DNA of 64,000 nt from Candidatus Paraluminiphilus aquimaris. Its GTDB lineage: Bacteria > Pseudomonadota > Gammaproteobacteria > Pseudomonadales > Halieaceae. Below the pieces are notes generated by a model that had not been told where the DNA came from, ran no database searches, and worked only from the letters and a program-made list of their open reading frames with translations. The position numbers and the translations under genes are program-made. How positions within the stretch are numbered: position 1 is the stretch's first letter; every line of letters starts with the position of its first letter. The stretch lies in the NCBI RefSeq assembly GCF_026230195.1, contig NZ_CP036501.1:1364001-1428000 (forward strand), read 5' to 3'. Below, piece after piece: positions 1 to 9,022 of this stretch.

Positions 1-406
1 TAGGCCAGTCGGTTGCGATAGGCAGTTCGACAGCGCCCGCATCTTGGTCGAGCTCGCCCCACAAAACCGCCGTGTATTCTTTTTCAATTTGGCGGCGTTG
101 AAATTGCCGGGCGAGTTCCGACAGGCTCGCTTTGTGCTTGGGCACAACCATAATACCTGACGTATCCAAGTCGAGCCGATGCACCGCATTCACATCGGGA
201 TAACGCGGTTGCAGACGCCGAATCAAGCTGTCGTGATTGAGTGGATGCCGACCGGGCACGCTCAACAAGTGATGGGGTTTATCGACAATAAGAAGGTCTG
301 TGTCCTCGTAGACAATTCGGGTGGTAGCTTGACTGTGCGGGACAAGATAAGGCGGGAGCTCATCAAATTCTGGAGCCCCTGGCGTGCCGGGGGCCGCTTC
401 AGTCAC
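1..406 (-). CDS. rluA: 23S/tRNA pseudouridine synthase RluA, partial (C-terminus outside window)
   Basis: RluA-family enzyme that isomerises uridine to pseudouridine in rRNA/tRNA. About 135 residues are visible. The catalytic motif HRLDLDTSG lies at residues 76-84 with the expected nucleophile Asp79. The stretches LLSVPGR and LPIATDWP are typical of RluA itself rather than RluC/D, and there is no N-terminal S4 domain, as in RluA. The chosen start is a GTG that overlaps the end of pdxJ by 8 bases (GTGACTGA), which implies translational coupling. The gene runs off the left edge, so the C-terminal half of the catalytic domain is not seen. Confidence 0.85.
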   Translation of the reverse strand, partial: MTEAAPGTPGAPEFDELPPYLVPHSQATTRIVYEDTDLLIVDKPHHLLSVPGRHPLNHDSLIRRLQPRYPDVNAVHRLDLDTSGIMVVPKHKASLSELARQFQRRQIEKEYTAVLWGELDQDAGAVELPIATDWP

Positions 407-1169
407 TGCCAGCTCTGAGCGCAAGCGCCTTCTTATAGTGCGCCACGCTCGCCGCAAAACCGTAGCGCAGAGCATCCACTGTCAGCGCGTGACCAATGGA
501 CACCTCTAGGAGATGTGGGATTTTGAAGTCTGGAAGGTTCATGAGGTTGAGGTCATGCCCCGCATTTACGCCCAAACCTGCCTCGTCAGCCGCAATGGCT
601 GTATCGACAAAGGCTGCTAAGGTGCTTGTGAAGTCCCCGTGGGCATGGGCCACTGCGTAAGCTTCGGTGTATAGCTCAACACGATCTGCCCCAATGGCCG
701 CTGCCATGGCCATCTGCTCTGGGTCGGGATCCATGAACACGCTGACGCGACAGCCCCAAGATTTGAGTTGCGTGATGATGGGTAAGAGGCGTTCGCTATC
801 TTGTCGCAAGTCGAATCCGTGGTCCGATGTTAGCTGTTCGTCGCCGTCCGGAACCAAGGTGACTTGCGCCGGGCGCGTAGCCTCGACAAGCGACATAAAG
901 CCCGGGTAGTCGCCGACAGCCGACCTGTCACTCGCCGCCGCTGGCGCGAAAGGGTTGCCTTCAATGTTGAATTCAACCTTCAGCGCGGCTGCTAAGTCAT
1001 GGCAATCTGACGCACGAATATGGCGTTGATCTGGCCTTGGGTGGACGGTAATACCCTCTGCACCCGCTGCTACGGCTATCGACGCAAATTCAAGCGGCGA
1101 GGGCGAGGTGGTGTCGCGTGAGTTTCGAACGAGTGCGACCTTGTTTAGGTTTACGCTAAGAATCGTCAT
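399..1169 (-). CDS. pdxJ: Pyridoxine 5'-phosphate synthase PdxJ
   Basis: Last ring-forming step of DXP-dependent vitamin B6 synthesis: condenses 1-deoxyxylulose 5-phosphate with 3-amino-2-oxopropyl phosphate to pyridoxine 5'-phosphate in the cytosol. At 256 aa it is close to the family length (about 240). The N-terminus carries [13 protein letters not shown] and residues 41-51 the substrate-binding [11 protein letters not shown]. Its ATG shares an ATGA overlap with the stop of the upstream cyclophilin gene, and its 3' end overlaps rluA, so the three are probably co-translated. Function is secure from family motifs. Confidence 0.95.
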   Translation of the reverse strand: MTILSVNLNKVALVRNSRDTTSPSPLEFASIAVAAGAEGITVHPRPDQRHIRASDCHDLAAALKVEFNIEGNPFAPAAASDRSAVGDYPGFMSLVEATRPAQVTLVPDGDEQLTSDHGFDLRQDSERLLPIITQLKSWGCRVSVFMDPDPEQMAMAAAIGADRVELYTEAYAVAHAHGDFTSTLAAFVDTAIAADEAGLGVNAGHDLNLMNLPDFKIPHLLEVSIGHALTVDALRYGFAASVAHYKKALALRAGSD

Positions 1170-1762
1170 GGGGATATGCGCGTGACACGAAGCAAGACGA
1201 TCGGATCAAGCGGCACATCTTGCAGGGGCATCTTTCCCTTGTCGGTTGAACCAACAGCGCTCCCCGTAGGGGTCGATGCCATAAAGTCGACGACTCTCAT
1301 GCCGCTTATCACTTCGCCAAAGACGGTGTAGCCAGGCTTGAAGGGCGTCCAGTCTAGTCGGGGATTGTTACGCTGATTAATGAAAAACTGACTTCCAGCA
1401 GAGTCGGGATCGCTGGTCCGTGCCATGGCTAGTGTGCCGCGGTCATTGTGAAGACGGTTCTTCGACTCATTGACGACCGTTCTGCCCGACTCCCTCTGTT
1501 TTAAATCGACATCGAAACCACCGCCTTGGACCATAAAATTGTCGATTACACGGTGAAAGATTGTGTTTTTGTAAAAACCCTCGTCGACGTGAGCGAGAAA
1601 ATTTTCAACTGTCTTGGGTGATTTGTCGGCGTAGAGCAATACGGTGACGTCCCCGACATTGGTTTCTAACTTGACGATAGGGTTCTCGGCCTGAGCAGCG
1701 CTGCCGCCAATCAGTAACGCTGCAGAGAAGAGACTTAACAGGGTTTGTTTGAGATGGCGCAC
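1166..1762 (-). CDS. Exported cyclophilin-type peptidyl-prolyl cis-trans isomerase
   Basis: Catalyses cis-trans isomerisation of X-Pro bonds, here probably in the periplasm (PpiA-like). The preferred start is a GTG at 1762 with an AAGGAG ribosome site six bases upstream. It gives 198 aa with a classic signal peptide: Arg/Lys, a hydrophobic run, then A-Q-A cleavage near residue 25. A longer reading from 1795 would bury the signal. The cyclophilin core has [15 protein letters not shown] and [11 protein letters not shown], with the catalytic Arg, Phe and Gln positions intact. It overlaps pdxJ by ATGA. The exact paralogue name is uncertain. Confidence 0.85.
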   Translation of the reverse strand: MRHLKQTLLSLFSAALLIGGSAAQAENPIVKLETNVGDVTVLLYADKSPKTVENFLAHVDEGFYKNTIFHRVIDNFMVQGGGFDVDLKQRESGRTVVNESKNRLHNDRGTLAMARTSDPDSAGSQFFINQRNNPRLDWTPFKPGYTVFGEVISGMRVVDFMASTPTGSAVGSTDKGKMPLQDVPLDPIVLLRVTRISP

Positions 1763-1833
1763 ATGGAGCTCCTTGGGGTCTAAAATCAAACGCAATGTCG
1801 ATTGGTGATATCAAATGTTTTCGGTAGCGGCGC

Positions 1834-2604
1834 CTATCGCCAGCCATCGTTGCGTCGGCGTTTGACGGTCAAACGCGGAATGACAAGCGCGAGGAAGATG
1901 CCGGCTAAAACAGCAAGAACGCCCTCAAGACGCTGATTACTGGCCACGCGGCCCTCTAATCGAGTGTTTTCGAGTTTGAGCAGGTCATTTCGCGCATTAA
2001 CGTCCTCAAGTTTTGAGGTGAGTTCGCCGGTTAGCTTGTCCAATTGAATAGCGTTGGCAGAAATACGTTTGATCTCGGCGAGTTCTTGCTGTGTCGCCTC
2101 TAGGCCTCGCGTCGCAGTCCCGCGGTCCTCATTGGCGGATGACAATTCCTCAACAGATGCGTCCAATTGCGCCTGCAGTTGGGCGACCTTTGTCAGCGCG
2201 TTTTTTAGTTGCGTCTCAAGGCTATTTAGCTGTTTGGCACGTGGGATAGCTGTTTGCAGGTATTGCGCTCTTAAGTAACCTCGCGTTCCGCCCTTCGTCT
2301 CGACTTCTGCCCAGACACCGCCCTCAGCGGTGCCAAAATAGGTGACTTCAGTTCCCGACGGCAGGCCTTTATTCACAATACGGTAATCGCCACCTGGTCC
2401 GGTTCTAATGGGTGTGTAAATGAGGTCGGTGATGTAGCGTGATTCTCCAAGCTCACTGTCGCTTTCGCCGGTTTGTGTGGTGCTGAAGTCGCCGTCCTGC
2501 GAGGTGTCTTGCGTGAGCTGGGTATTATTGCCTTGCTGCGCTGATGCGGTCATCGCCAGGAATCCGAGTACGATCGTCGCTGTCCATCTCATAAGGTTGG
2601 TCAT
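1834..2604 (-). CDS. YgiM-like SH3-domain membrane protein (TIGR04211 type)
   Basis: Predicted envelope protein of 256 aa. It has a signal peptide (about residues 1-22, ending A-S-A), then a bacterial SH3 domain at about 53-117 (IYTPIRTGPGGDYRIV, then a W-A-E-V strand). A long Gln/Leu-rich coiled coil follows at about 120-220. One C-terminal membrane helix (about 226-246) ends in a positively charged tail. This architecture matches the YgiM/TIGR04211 family. Function is not established; an envelope or cell-wall role is a family-level guess. It stands alone between yciB and the cyclophilin. Confidence 0.75.
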   Translation of the reverse strand: MTNLMRWTATIVLGFLAMTASAQQGNNTQLTQDTSQDGDFSTTQTGESDSELGESRYITDLIYTPIRTGPGGDYRIVNKGLPSGTEVTYFGTAEGGVWAEVETKGGTRGYLRAQYLQTAIPRAKQLNSLETQLKNALTKVAQLQAQLDASVEELSSANEDRGTATRGLEATQQELAEIKRISANAIQLDKLTGELTSKLEDVNARNDLLKLENTRLEGRVASNQRLEGVLAVLAGIFLALVIPRLTVKRRRNDGWR

Positions 2605-2628
2605 TAGAAGTTGCCCCCTGGCACTCGG

Positions 2629-3294
2629 CTAAAAAGTCTTGGTTGTTTCGGTTTCACGGCGCCCACGCTCATCGTTTTTTCCAGAGGCGTCGTCTGCCGA
2701 GGTTTCAGTTGTAACGTCTGCCTCTAACTCTTTGAGGTACGGGTGCATGATCAAGCCGATTAGCACCGCCCAGAGAATGGTGAACAAAAAGGCGGACCAA
2801 AGTTTAAAGGAAACCCAGGTATCCATTGAATAGTTATAAGCGACAAAGAGGTTCACGGCCCCAACCATGAAGAAGTGCATTGTGGATACGAGGGTGACCT
2901 TATTCCAAGCATGCGCGGGCATGTGAATCTCGTTGGGTAGAAGTTCTTGAAAGAAGCACCGTTTACGAACCACGTGCCATACGACGTAAACTAAGGCGAG
3001 GGCCCAGTTAAAAACAGTAGGTTTCCAAAGAATGAATAGGGGATCTCTTAAGGCAACGGTGGCGCCGCCAAAAAGTGTCACGGCTGCAGCAACACCCAAT
3101 AAGCGTTTTTCGACGCTACCCCATACGACTTTGATAATGATCAACTGAAGCAGTGTCGCAATGATGAGCGCAAGCGTGGCCGAGTAAATACCATCGACGG
3201 TATGGGCGTACCCGCCGAGCGTCAGCGTCGTTCCCGACAGCTGGTATACACCAAAGAATATGACTAAAGGGAAGAATTCTAAGAGTTGCTTCAT
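2629..3294 (-). CDS. yciB: Inner membrane protein YciB (intracellular septation protein A)
   Basis: Multi-pass inner-membrane protein of 221 aa, slightly longer than the 180-aa family norm because of a charged Thr/Glu/Asp-rich C-terminal tail. The N-terminus MKQLLEFFPLVIFFGVY and the segment WKPTVFNWALALVY are hallmarks of the YciB/IspA family. Five to six hydrophobic helices can be counted. The family is linked to cell-envelope integrity and division, but the biochemical role is unknown. It diverges from the rnm gene 104 bases away, so the intervening DNA should hold both promoters. Confidence 0.9.
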   Translation of the reverse strand: MKQLLEFFPLVIFFGVYQLSGTTLTLGGYAHTVDGIYSATLALIIATLLQLIIIKVVWGSVEKRLLGVAAAVTLFGGATVALRDPLFILWKPTVFNWALALVYVVWHVVRKRCFFQELLPNEIHMPAHAWNKVTLVSTMHFFMVGAVNLFVAYNYSMDTWVSFKLWSAFLFTILWAVLIGLIMHPYLKELEADVTTETSADDASGKNDERGRRETETTKTF

Positions 3295-3398
3295 GTAGGC
3301 TCTGTTACTATGTGGCGCTGAGTTCTCAAACGGGTTTTGCTTCTGAGGTTAAGTCGTCAGTTTAAGTGCCCGCCACGAAGGTTAAAAGTTAAGTAATT

Positions 3399-4268
3399 GT
3401 GATTGTCGATTTCCACACACATTCTCTGGCATCTGATGGCGCATTGCTTCCGGCTGAATTGCTCGAACAAGCCAAGTCAGCCGGTGTTACGTGTTTCGCT
3501 ATCACTGACCACGATACCTTATCGGGCTATCAATCGGTAAAAGATACGGGTACAGCGCAGGAAGTAGGGCTGATCTCGGGCGTCGAATTGTCGTGTCGTT
3601 GGGCAAGCACCACGATTCACGTTGTTGGGCTCGCCTTCGATGACTCGTCTTTGGCCATTACATCGATGGTCAAGTCGCTGTCCGAGGCGCGTATCGAGCG
3701 TGCAAAAACGATTGCACATCGGCTAGAAAAGGCGGGTTTTGCAGGGGCGTTGAAGGGTGCGCAGGAAACCGCAGGCGAGAGTCAGATTGGACGCCCCCAC
3801 TTTGCACAGTGGATGGTCGAAATGGGACACGTTACGTCCCTGACTCAGGCATTCGATAAATACCTTGGCGCGGGCAAAATCGGCGACGTAAAAACGTTTT
3901 GGCCCTCCATGGCTGAAGTGGTTGGTGCGATCGCGAAAGCTGGGGGCGTGACTGTCTTGGCACACCCTTTAAAATACAAGCTGACGGGTATGAAGCTTCG
4001 TGCGCTGTTGACCGATTTTAAGGCAGCAGGGGGCGAGAGTTTGGAGATCTTGAATGGTCGTCAGCCTGAAGCCGATATGAAACGTCTGAGCCAAATGGCA
4101 GATTCTTTAGGCTTTCTTGTATCCGCTGGATCTGATTTTCATCGGAGCTTCGAGTACGGACCGACCTTGGGCGTCGATACGGATAGGCTCGCAGAAGGAA
4201 ACTACGTGTGGGATGCGTTGTGTCAGCGTGCTCAGGAAGGCAATGCAGCAGAGATAAAGCCGCAGTAG
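3399..4268 (+). CDS. rnm: PHP-domain 5'-3' exoribonuclease RNase AM (YciV)
   Basis: PHP-superfamily phosphoesterase of 289 aa. The E. coli homologue trims 5' ends of rRNAs and degrades short RNAs. Metal-binding motifs appear in the usual order: DFHTHSLASDG at residues 4-14, ITDHDTLSG near 40, AHPLKYKL near 190 and SAGSDFH near 245. The start is a GTG; no stronger in-frame start lies upstream. It leads the conserved plus-strand run with yciO, scpA, scpB and rluB, an arrangement common in gammaproteobacteria. Older annotations would call it TrpH. Confidence 0.87.
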   Translation: MIVDFHTHSLASDGALLPAELLEQAKSAGVTCFAITDHDTLSGYQSVKDTGTAQEVGLISGVELSCRWASTTIHVVGLAFDDSSLAITSMVKSLSEARIERAKTIAHRLEKAGFAGALKGAQETAGESQIGRPHFAQWMVEMGHVTSLTQAFDKYLGAGKIGDVKTFWPSMAEVVGAIAKAGGVTVLAHPLKYKLTGMKLRALLTDFKAAGGESLEILNGRQPEADMKRLSQMADSLGFLVSAGSDFHRSFEYGPTLGVDTDRLAEGNYVWDALCQRAQEGNAAEIKPQ

Positions 4269-4277
4269 GGATCCGCT

Positions 4278-4898
4278 ATGAGTCAGTTTTTTACCGTTCA
4301 CCCCGAAACACCTCAGACTCGTTTGATTAATCAAGCGGTCGATATTCTCTCGGAGGGTGGTGTCATCGCCTACCCTACGGATTCTGCTTATGCATTGGGT
4401 TGCCGGCTCGATAACAAAGCGGGCGCTGAGCGCATCCGTCAAATCCGCAAGCTAGCTGAGGACCACAATTTCACGCTGATGTGTCAGGATTTATCTGAGC
4501 TCTCTCGCTATGCCCGCGTCGATAATGCCGCTTACCGGTTGATAAAGCATTCAACTCCTGGCCCCTACACCTTCATTTTTGAGGCGAGTAAAGAGGTGCC
4601 TAGGCGCCTTATGAGTCCGAAACGTAAAACAATTGGTCTGCGGGTGCCCGACAATACCATTGCGCAGTCGCTACTCAGCCGGTTGGGTGAGCCTCTGATG
4701 TCGGTCACCTTATTACTGCCCGGTGATGACTATCCGCTTAGTGACCCGTACGATATACGCACGACGCTTGAACGAGACGTCGACCTTGTTATTGATGGTG
4801 GCTATTGTGGTTTGGAACCCACCACTGTGATTGACATGAGTGGTGAGGAAACTGAATTGCTTCGCCAGGGATTGGGTGCGTCGGACGCATTCGTATAA
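4278..4898 (+). CDS. yciO: YciO-type Sua5/YrdC-domain protein
   Basis: YrdC-fold protein of 206 aa, the RNA/nucleotide-binding fold used by threonylcarbamoyl-AMP synthases. The N-terminal GGVIAYPTDSAYALGC and the later TIGLRVPDN and EPTTVIDMS are characteristic. It belongs to the YciO branch rather than TsaC/Sua5, judged by length, by the SPKRKTIG loop and by the location between rnm and scpA. Whether YciO makes t6A in vivo is unsettled. It starts nine bases after rnm, so it is co-transcribed. Confidence 0.85.
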   Translation: MSQFFTVHPETPQTRLINQAVDILSEGGVIAYPTDSAYALGCRLDNKAGAERIRQIRKLAEDHNFTLMCQDLSELSRYARVDNAAYRLIKHSTPGPYTFIFEASKEVPRRLMSPKRKTIGLRVPDNTIAQSLLSRLGEPLMSVTLLLPGDDYPLSDPYDIRTTLERDVDLVIDGGYCGLEPTTVIDMSGEETELLRQGLGASDAFV

Positions 4899-4913
4899 CG
4901 CATAGGAAAAGAT

Positions 4914-5873
4914 GTGAACGATACGACAGATACATCAGTTCCCGCTTCAGGTGACACCGGCAGCATCGCTTCTGGCGAAACGCAGCCGATCGCACCACCG
5001 GTGGCGAGTGCGTCCAATCCCGATCAAGAGGCGGGGCCGACGGCGTCCCTACGAGCCTCAACCGCGGTAGAAAAACGTATGGGGCAGCCACAGCAAGGAG
5101 AGATGCCCTTTGCAGTGGTATTAGGCGAGGCGCTTACCGAGCTTCCGAAGGACCTTTACATTCCACCGCGGGCACTCGAGGTTTTCTTGGAGGCCTTCGA
5201 GGGGCCGCTTGACCTGTTGCTCTATCTTATACGCAGACAAAATCTCGATATTTTGGATATCGACGTGGCGGTTATCACCGAGCAGTACATGAAGTATGTC
5301 GAGCTGATGGACGCTGTTCAGTTCGAGTTGGCCGCTGAATATTTGCTGATGGCAGCAATGCTGGCCGAAATAAAGTCACGAATGCTCTTGCCGCGGTCGA
5401 CAGAGGCGGATGAAGAGGAAGAGGATCCGCGTGCGACGCTCGTGCGACGACTACAGGAGTATGAGCGATTCAAAAAGGCAGCAGAGGACATTGCCGAGCT
5501 GCCTCGGGTGGAGCGAGATACCTGGATTGGTTCGGCAGAGCCTCCGCCGATGGAGCGAACCAAGCCGCTACCTCAAGTTAATTTACAGGACCTTGTGATT
5601 GCATTTTCGGAGGTCCTTAAACGTGCCGATTTATACGAAAGTCACCAAATTAAACGGGAGTCGCTGTCGACGCGTGAGCGAATGGCAGATGTTCTTCAAA
5701 CGCTCCAAGCTGAGGAATTTTGCTCTTTTGAGTCGCTGTTTAAGGTCGAAGAGGGGCGGCTCGGCGTTGTGGTAACGTTTTTGGCTATTTTAGAGTTGAT
5801 AAAAGAGTCTTTGGTGGACATTGTGCAGTCCGGCGAATTTGCCCCTATACACATCAAAGCGCGAAGCGAGTAA
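4914..5873 (+). CDS. scpA: Segregation and condensation protein A (ScpA kleisin)
   Basis: Kleisin subunit of the SMC-ScpAB condensin, bridging SMC heads with ScpB during chromosome compaction. The 319 aa protein has a conserved ScpA domain starting near residue 85 (FEGPLDLLLYLIRRQNLDI near 94) and the C-terminal winged-helix region ending VDIVQSGEFAPI. The first 80 residues are a low-complexity Ser/Thr/Ala/Pro/Gly extension not needed for the fold. The start is a GTG at 4914; the ATG two bases upstream runs straight into TGA. scpB follows eight bases later. Confidence 0.92.
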   Translation: MNDTTDTSVPASGDTGSIASGETQPIAPPVASASNPDQEAGPTASLRASTAVEKRMGQPQQGEMPFAVVLGEALTELPKDLYIPPRALEVFLEAFEGPLDLLLYLIRRQNLDILDIDVAVITEQYMKYVELMDAVQFELAAEYLLMAAMLAEIKSRMLLPRSTEADEEEEDPRATLVRRLQEYERFKKAAEDIAELPRVERDTWIGSAEPPPMERTKPLPQVNLQDLVIAFSEVLKRADLYESHQIKRESLSTRERMADVLQTLQAEEFCSFESLFKVEEGRLGVVVTFLAILELIKESLVDIVQSGEFAPIHIKARSE

Positions 5874-5881
5874 CCATCACT

Positions 5882-6607
5882 ATGGGCGATCATGATTTAG
5901 TCGAAATACTCGAGGGCGCCTTATTGGCGGCCGGAGAGCCGCTATCTAAGAGGCAGTTAGCACAGCTTTTTGACGAGCTGGAGCGTCCATCAACCGCTGA
6001 TATATCGTCTGCGCTGGACACAATTGCTGGACGCTGTGAGGGACGAGGGTTTGAGTTGGCCGAGGTGGCAAGTGGTTTTCGCTTCCAGGTCCGACAGCAC
6101 TTGTCGCCTTGGGTCAGCAAACTGTGGGTTGAGCGTCCCGTGCGTTACTCGCGAGCTCTTCTGGAGACGTTGTCACTGATTGCCTATCGTCAGCCCATCA
6201 CACGGGGTGAAATTGAGGACATTCGGGGTGTGGCTGTCTCAAGTAATATCATGAAGAGCTTGCTTGAAAGAGATTGGGTCAAGGTCGTTGGGCATCGTGA
6301 CGTTCCGGGAAAGCCCGCTATGTATGCGACCACGAGAGAATTTCTGGACTACTTCAACCTTAAAACGCTCGACCAGCTACCGCCCTTGGCCGACGTTAAG
6401 GATCTCGAGACGATGACAAGCGCATTGCCGCTCGAAGAGTTCCACGATGCGAGAGCCGACGAGACTGGTTCGGAGATAGCCGAGGATCTGGACTCAGAGG
6501 GGCAAGATTCAGAAAGCCAAGCTCTCGATAACCAAGCTCTCGATAACCAAGGTATTGCTGTTGAGCCATCACCGGAAGAAAGCGTTGCAGGAGTTGAGTC
6601 TGAATGA
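5882..6607 (+). CDS. scpB: Segregation and condensation protein B (ScpB)
   Basis: Partner of ScpA in SMC-ScpAB; a dimer of tandem winged helices. Core residues about 1-165 include RYSRALLETLSLIAYRQPIT and RGVAVSSNIMKSLLERDWVKVVG, both diagnostic. After TTREFLDYFNLKTLDQLPPL comes a 75-residue acidic tail. That tail contains a short tandem repeat of five residues (Ala-Leu-Asp-Asn-Gln) encoded by two identical 15-bp units. It overlaps rluB by ATGA, and the scpA-scpB-rluB order is a standard cluster. Confidence 0.93.
   Translation: MGDHDLVEILEGALLAAGEPLSKRQLAQLFDELERPSTADISSALDTIAGRCEGRGFELAEVASGFRFQVRQHLSPWVSKLWVERPVRYSRALLETLSLIAYRQPITRGEIEDIRGVAVSSNIMKSLLERDWVKVVGHRDVPGKPAMYATTREFLDYFNLKTLDQLPPLADVKDLETMTSALPLEEFHDARADETGSEIAEDLDSEGQDSESQALDNQALDNQGIAVEPSPEESVAGVESE
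6517..6551 (+). repeat. 15-bp tandem repeat inside the scpB tail
   Basis: Two identical 15-base units (CCAAGCTCTCGATAA) abut at 6517-6531 and 6532-6546, and a partial third unit (CCAAG) follows. They encode repeated Ala-Leu-Asp-Asn-Gln in the acidic C-terminal tail of ScpB. The period is a multiple of three, so copy-number changes would keep the frame. Confidence 0.85.
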
Positions 6608-7494
6608 GCGGTCCAGATAGCAATACCGAGACGCTCGTCGTGGACAATGGGTCGGAGAAGCCTGACGGTGAAAAGCTTCAGAAGGTCCTTGCGCGCATGG
6701 GATATGGCTCTCGTAGGAAGCTCGAGGAGAGCATTACCGCGGGCGAGGTGATGGTTAACGGCAAGAAAGCCAAGTTGGGTGATCGTGTCGTCGCAAGCGA
6801 CAAAATTAAGTTTAAAGGTAAGCCTGTTTCTAATGACGAGGTGATCGACAATCGTATCTTGCTTTATCACAAGCCTGTCGGTGAGGTTTGCTCTCGAAAG
6901 GATCCCGAGGGACGGGCTACGGTATTTGACGGTCTTCCGCGATTAAAGAGCGGGCGTTGGGTTTCCGTTGGCCGACTCGATTTCAACACCTCAGGCCTGT
7001 TACTGCTAACCACTGATGGTGACTTAGCTAATGCGTTGATGCACCCCTCAAGTCGGGTGGAGCGCGAGTACTTATGTCGCGTAATGGGGCGCGTCGATAA
7101 GACAATGCTGGAGCGTCTCAAATCAGGTGTTGAGTTGGACGATGGCCCTGCGCGCTTCACCGACATACAGGAAGGCGGGGGTGACGACGACAGCATTAAT
7201 CAGTTTTTCTATGTGGTGCTGGCTGAAGGTCGAAACAGAGAGGTAAGGCGGCTTTGGGAATCTCAAGGTGCAACCGTGTCGCGTTTGAAACGGGTGCGCT
7301 ATGGCGATGTTTTTATCCCGTCCAAACTCAAGAAGGGTCAGTGGATGGAGTTGAAGCAGCGTGATGCCGACGTTGTGTATACCATGGCACAGATGGAGCC
7401 CAGACCGGTTCACAAGCCCTCAAAGAAGGCCGCTGAAAAGCGTGAGCGGCAGTCTCGAAAAAGCGGCAAGCACATCAATAAACGACACGACTAG
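6604..7494 (+). CDS. rluB: 23S rRNA pseudouridine2605 synthase RluB
   Basis: Makes pseudouridine 2605 in 23S rRNA. The 296-aa protein has an N-terminal S4 RNA-binding domain (KLQKVLARMGYGSRRKLEE near residue 22). The catalytic RsuA-family motif VGRLDFNTSGLLLLT has the nucleophilic Asp near residue 125. The RsuA/RluB/E/F signature EGRNREVRRLWESQG follows near residue 205. A basic Lys/Arg tail, typical of RluB, ends the protein. It overlaps scpB by four bases and ends the run; a convergent gene begins about 100 bases on. Confidence 0.92.
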   Translation: MSGPDSNTETLVVDNGSEKPDGEKLQKVLARMGYGSRRKLEESITAGEVMVNGKKAKLGDRVVASDKIKFKGKPVSNDEVIDNRILLYHKPVGEVCSRKDPEGRATVFDGLPRLKSGRWVSVGRLDFNTSGLLLLTTDGDLANALMHPSSRVEREYLCRVMGRVDKTMLERLKSGVELDDGPARFTDIQEGGGDDDSINQFFYVVLAEGRNREVRRLWESQGATVSRLKRVRYGDVFIPSKLKKGQWMELKQRDADVVYTMAQMEPRPVHKPSKKAAEKRERQSRKSGKHINKRHD

Positions 7495-7598
7495 TGAGCA
7501 CCGCGAAAGGCCTGCTTGCGTGAGTCTTCAGCGATTATTAAGGGCTCAGTTTGTGGGTCGCTATCAGCCTACTCAGAGCATACCCGCAATCATTTGGG

Positions 7599-8351
7599 TT
7601 ATTGGGCGCTGAGTGCTTCGCCGTTCAGGTGTTTGCTGCCATCGCTCATCAAGAATACCCACTCGCGGATAATCTCTTCAGGTGATGGATTTGTCGTAGG
7701 GGGTTCAGCGGGGTAGGCCGATCGTCGCATCGAAGTATTTACGGCGCCGGGGTTTAAGCTGTTGACACGAATGTTGCTTGTCGCACCGAGCTCATCTGCG
7801 AGCACTTGCATAAGTCCCTCGGTCGCAAACTTTGATACCGCATAGCTCCCCCAGTAGGCGCGACCCTTTCGACCCACACCCGAGCTCGTAAAAACCACGG
7901 ACGCCGAGGGTGATTGGTCAAGGAGCGGCAGCAGTGTTTGCGTCAGCATGAAACCCGCATTGACGTTGACTTGCATGACATCATGCCAGCTCGTGGCGCG
8001 TGTCTGGGCGATGGGTTTTCGATCGCCAAGCAGGCTCGCGTTGTGGAGCAGTCCGTCAAGCTTTGGGATGGCCTCACCCAAAGAGCCAGCTAACGTGACG
8101 TAGTCATCATGGGTGGCTTTGGCTAAATCCATAGCGAGGATAGCGGGCTCTTTGCCACCTGCGACCACGATCTCATCATAGAGTGCCTCCAAGCGCGCTT
8201 CATTGCGACTCAGCAACAAGACCTCAGCACCGCAGCGAGCGAACGCTAGACTCGCTGCTCTGCCGATGCCCTCTGCGGCGCCTGTGACCAAAATCGTCTT
8301 GTCTGCGAGTTCATCCGGGCGTGCTGCCCAGGAGTTGGGTGCTACTGGCAT
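7599..8351 (-). CDS. yciK: YciK-family short-chain dehydrogenase
   Basis: Classical SDR with NAD(P)-binding TILVTGAAEGIGRAAS, the LLHNASLLGD segment, and catalytic Ser/Tyr/Lys in VFTSSGVGRKG and YWGSYAVSKFATEGL. Very close in pattern to E. coli YciK, whose substrate is not known. The ATG at 8351 (250 aa) overlaps the upstream mupP stop by 10 bases and gives a family-length N-terminus; a GTG at 8372 would add seven residues. Order ubiG-mupP-yciK matches Pseudomonas. Confidence 0.85.
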   Translation of the reverse strand: MPVAPNSWAARPDELADKTILVTGAAEGIGRAASLAFARCGAEVLLLSRNEARLEALYDEIVVAGGKEPAILAMDLAKATHDDYVTLAGSLGEAIPKLDGLLHNASLLGDRKPIAQTRATSWHDVMQVNVNAGFMLTQTLLPLLDQSPSASVVFTSSGVGRKGRAYWGSYAVSKFATEGLMQVLADELGATSNIRVNSLNPGAVNTSMRRSAYPAEPPTTNPSPEEIIREWVFLMSDGSKHLNGEALSAQ

Positions 8352-9022
8352 GGTAGTTGGGTCCTTATCCACTTACAGAGTGCCGCGGGCGTCTCAACGC
8401 ACAGGTCAGCACCCCATTCTTCAGGGTGGTCATGGTCTTCGATGTAGCCGTACTTGACGGCCACCGTGTAGCAGCCAGCCGCATTGCCTGCCTGGATATC
8501 GCGAATGTGATCGCCCACGTACACCATCTGCTCTGGTGAGACTTGCAGTTGCTTGGCCGCAAGCAAAATAGCTTCGGGGTCGGGCTTCGCCTTCGCCACA
8601 TCGCAGGGCGTCACGAGGCTTTGTGCGGGCGGGTCAAAAGGCATCGCATCCATGAGGGGCTCAGCAAAGCGTCTGAACTTGTTGGTTACCACGCCCCATG
8701 CACCACCGCCTTTAATCACCTCGGCGACTGTGTCTACCAAACCTTCGTAAGGTGTTGCGCTGGTGCCAAGGATCTCCTCGTACCAGTCTAAATACTGCTG
8801 TCGATAGGGCTCCCAGCGAGGGTCGTCTTCCCTGATTCCTGTGGCCTCTGTCACAAGGCGACCTGAGCCGTGTGAAATCAGCTTGCGTGCATCGTCAAAG
8901 GGCGTCTCGCTATTGCCTAGCTCGACAGACATGCGGTGATAAACCGCAATGAGTTCACTAGCGGTGTCGATGAGTGTGCCGTCGAGATCAAAAACAAAGG
9001 CACGAAACGACATCGTGCTCAT
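8342..9022 (-). CDS. mupP: HAD phosphatase, MupP/Gph type (N-acetylmuramic acid 6-phosphate phosphatase)
   Basis: HAD-superfamily phosphatase of 226 aa with motif I FDLDGTLIDTASEL at residues 10-23, motif II VVTNK, and motif IV VYVGDHIRDIQAGNAAG. Phosphoglycolate phosphatase and MupP share this sequence type. The location between ubiG and yciK is that of Pseudomonas mupP, which removes the phosphate from MurNAc-6-P in the AmgK/MurU recycling route, so MupP is preferred by synteny. It overlaps ubiG by four bases and yciK by ten. Gph activity cannot be excluded from sequence alone. Confidence 0.75.
   Translation of the reverse strand: MSTMSFRAFVFDLDGTLIDTASELIAVYHRMSVELGNSETPFDDARKLISHGSGRLVTEATGIREDDPRWEPYRQQYLDWYEEILGTSATPYEGLVDTVAEVIKGGGAWGVVTNKFRRFAEPLMDAMPFDPPAQSLVTPCDVAKAKPDPEAILLAAKQLQVSPEQMVYVGDHIRDIQAGNAAGCYTVAVKYGYIEDHDHPEEWGADLCVETPAALCKWIRTQLPCQ

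Noticed and set aside
179-418. Plus-strand open frame at the left edge
   Set aside because: The minus strand of the same DNA encodes RluA with its catalytic motif; the plus frame is a shadow.
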